Below, one piece after another: positions 6,855 to 7,768 of a stretch of 7,768 nt of DNA. This DNA comes from an uncultured Clostridia bacterium. GTDB lineage: Bacteria > Bacillota > Clostridia > Christensenellales > Borkfalkiaceae. The stretch lies in contig CAMWQK010000033.1 of assembly GCA_947176445.1 (NCBI GenBank), positions 1-7,768 of the forward strand. Direction: 5' to 3'. Positions within the stretch are counted from its first letter, which is position 1. Each line of letters opens with the position of its first letter. Below the pieces are notes generated by a model that was not told the DNA's origin, searched no databases, and was given only the letters and a program-made list of their open reading frames with translations. Made by a program: the position numbers and the translations under genes.

Positions 6855-6884
6855 AAAAAACCCTCTTTTTGCGTTATCAATATA

Positions 6885-6913
6885 ACTATACCACATATTT
6901 TATCAAAAAACAA
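6885..6913 (-). promoter_or_regulatory. Promoter of the nucleotidase-flavodiiron-rubredoxin operon
   Basis: On the minus strand -10 TATAGT (6885-6890) is preceded by TGG (extended -10), with a weak -35 TTGTTT (6908-6913) at 17 nt. Transcription would begin near 6878, downstream of the ATG at 6896, which supports the shorter start at 6854. Its -35 box directly abuts that of the opposing promoter. Confidence 0.65.
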
Positions 6914-6942
6914 TTGACTTTTCATAGAAAACGGCATATAAT
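6914..6942 (+). promoter_or_regulatory. Promoter of the thiamine-riboswitch transcript
   Basis: TTGACT (6914-6919), a 17-nt spacer and a perfect TATAAT (6937-6942). The start is expected near 6949, giving a leader of about 210 nt that carries the TPP-type riboswitch and terminator before the ATG at 7157. Confidence 0.85.
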
Positions 6943-6976
6943 TTTCCCGTTGAATGCGTTCAACAAATAAAAACTG

Positions 6977-7075
6977 AATGATCCGTCGTGGGTGCTGTAA
7001 AAGGCTGAGATGATACCACTTGAATCGGACAAGGTAATACTTGAACGAAAGTACTGGAAATTCTTAAGGATAATT
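6977..7075 (+). ncRNA. TPP (thiamine pyrophosphate) riboswitch, divergent 3' half
   Basis: The pyrimidine-sensing half is typical of the THI element: GTGGGTGCT (6988-6996) followed by GGCTGAGATGATACCAC (7003-7019), with GTGG/CCAC forming P2. The second half keeps TTGAATC and the P5 hairpin CAAG (7030-7033) / CTTG (7040-7043) with loop GTAATA, the counterpart of the usual GG-ATAAT-CC element. The segment after P5 reads AACGAAAGTACTGGAA instead of the common GCGTAGGGA. A closing P1 may form between AATGATCC (6977-6984) and GGATAATT (7068-7075) with one mismatch. It should sense TPP and shut off the downstream gene. Class confident; boundaries and P4 pairing less so. Confidence 0.85.
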
Positions 7076-7076
7076 C

Positions 7077-7109
7077 TACCCACACGTACAGTTCGTGTGG
7101 GTATTTTTT
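7077..7109 (+). terminator. Conditional terminator of the thiamine riboswitch
   Basis: TACCCACACG (7077-7086) pairs perfectly with CGTGTGGGTA (7094-7103) around a 7-nt loop, followed by six T residues (7104-7109). Its left arm ACCCAC (7078-7083) can also pair with GTGGGT (6988-6993), the 5' strand of aptamer P2. Ligand-stabilised P2 would therefore free the left arm and allow termination, while without ligand that long-range pairing would act as an antiterminator. Confidence 0.88.
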
Positions 7110-7156
7110 ACACTTTTCGGAAGCGCGGAGAATTCAAAAAAATTTCAGGAGGTCTT

Positions 7157-7768
7157 ATGTTTCTCAATTCTCTGCTCGTTTCCTATTCGGAAAAGATCAA
7201 AGATGCCGAGGGCGAAACGGTCGGCTTTCTCTACAAGAAAGTCTGGACGGAATACGCCCAAAGCTCGCTCATGAGCGTATTTTTGTGGATCGCCGTCGCA
7301 CTCTTTTTGGTGCTCGTCGGCGTCGGAATTCTCGTCCGTTTCAGAAAGCCCGAATCGCTCAGACAGTTCGCGACGGTCGCAATTTCCCTCGCCGTAGGGT
7401 TTGCAGTCACCGTCATCGTCGCAATGCTCTCGCTCGCGTTCATGGAGCTGAGCGAAAAAGGTCGGGTGTACGATCTGCTCCTCTACCCCTCCGCCGTCCT
7501 TGCGGGCGCCGTGCTCCTCGGCGCGGCGGCGACGTACGCCTCGTCTATGTTCTCGAAGAAAGTGTTCAAAATCACGGCGATCGTGAGCGCAAGCATTGCC
7601 GCGGCGGCGTTCATCGCCTTGCTCGTGTGCGTGGGCGTGTACTACGGCAAAAACATCGACGGGGACGGATACTTCAACTCCGACGTTGCGAGAGTCAATC
7701 AGATCGTCCTCTACGTGAGCGCGGGGCTCGTGCTTGCGGCGATTGTTGCGATCGGCTTCCTCTTTGAC
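7157..7768 (+). CDS. Thiamine-riboswitch-controlled polytopic membrane protein, 3' end outside window
   Basis: The frame from ATG at 7157 stays open to the last base, giving 204 residues without a stop. A strong AGGAGG site (7147-7152) lies 4 nt upstream. The protein begins MFLNSLLVSYSEKIKDAEGE and has five predicted membrane segments (about 38-62, 70-97, 107-128, 138-163, 182-203), with a polar loop YYGKNIDGDGYFNSD between the last two. The amphipathic N-terminus has no signal peptide. Being directly under a TPP-type riboswitch, it most likely serves thiamine or thiamine-precursor uptake. It could be the N-terminal part of a larger protein whose ThiT-like (ECF S component) domain lies beyond the window, but no ThiT signature is visible here. 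I do not recognise the visible part as a named family. Confidence 0.82.
   Translation, partial: MFLNSLLVSYSEKIKDAEGETVGFLYKKVWTEYAQSSLMSVFLWIAVALFLVLVGVGILVRFRKPESLRQFATVAISLAVGFAVTVIVAMLSLAFMELSEKGRVYDLLLYPSAVLAGAVLLGAAATYASSMFSKKVFKITAIVSASIAAAAFIALLVCVGVYYGKNIDGDGYFNSDVARVNQIVLYVSAGLVLAAIVAIGFLFD

Noticed and set aside
6855..6896. Longer start for the HD nucleotidase at 6896 (MWYSYIDNAKRGFF...)
   Set aside because: It lies inside the predicted -10/-35 region and lacks a ribosome site; the ATG at 6854 has AGAGGG at good spacing and matches the YfbR N-terminus.
7231..7767. Minus- and plus-frame ORFs at 7231-7443 and 7285-7767
   Set aside because: They overlap the open frame from 7157, which has AGGAGG, membrane segments and riboswitch context; the others are shadows.

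Overview
The window reads as a chromosomal segment from an anaerobic, Gram-positive, Clostridia-like bacterium. The supporting signs are Bacillota-type promoters (TTGACT-17-TATAAT class), strong AGGAGG-type ribosome sites, riboswitches that end in intrinsic terminators, lipoproteins rather than outer-membrane proteins, an ECF-type transporter subunit, and a flavodiiron protein with rubredoxin. Coding regions are moderately GC-rich and intergenic regions AT-rich. I cannot place it more precisely. No mobile element, CRISPR array, tRNA or rRNA was seen.

Layout: (1) 1-1128, minus strand: most of glyA (serine hydroxymethyltransferase), cut by the window edge, with its promoter at 1161-1189. (2) 1242-4866, plus strand: a promoter, a cobalamin (B12) riboswitch with an intrinsic-terminator expression platform, then three tightly packed genes. 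They encode a 722-aa lipoprotein with two 100-residue His/Cys repeats and a helical alpha/alpha-toroid-like region, a 170-aa lipoprotein resembling DUF4430 (the transcobalamin-like C-terminal domain), and a 195-aa membrane protein resembling an ECF transporter S component. A terminator follows. (3) 4879-6854, minus strand: an operon of YfbR-like HD 5'-nucleotidase, flavodiiron protein and rubredoxin, converging on the same terminator. (4) 6885-6942: back-to-back divergent promoters. (5) 6977-7768, plus strand: a TPP-type (thiamine) riboswitch with terminator, then a polytopic membrane protein that runs off the window.

The most interesting part is region 2. Mammalian B12 carriers (intrinsic factor, transcobalamin, haptocorrin) combine an alpha6/alpha6-barrel domain with a small beta domain. 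Here a barrel-like lipoprotein and a beta-domain-like lipoprotein are separate, translationally coupled genes under B12 control, followed by a membrane S component. I infer a surface corrinoid-capture and uptake system: two lipoproteins grip the corrinoid and pass it to the S component, which would borrow a shared ECF energising module (EcfA/A'/T) encoded elsewhere. Region 5 looks like a second riboswitch-controlled vitamin locus, for thiamine. Region 3 is a standard anaerobe O2/NO-defence pair joined to a nucleotide-pool enzyme.
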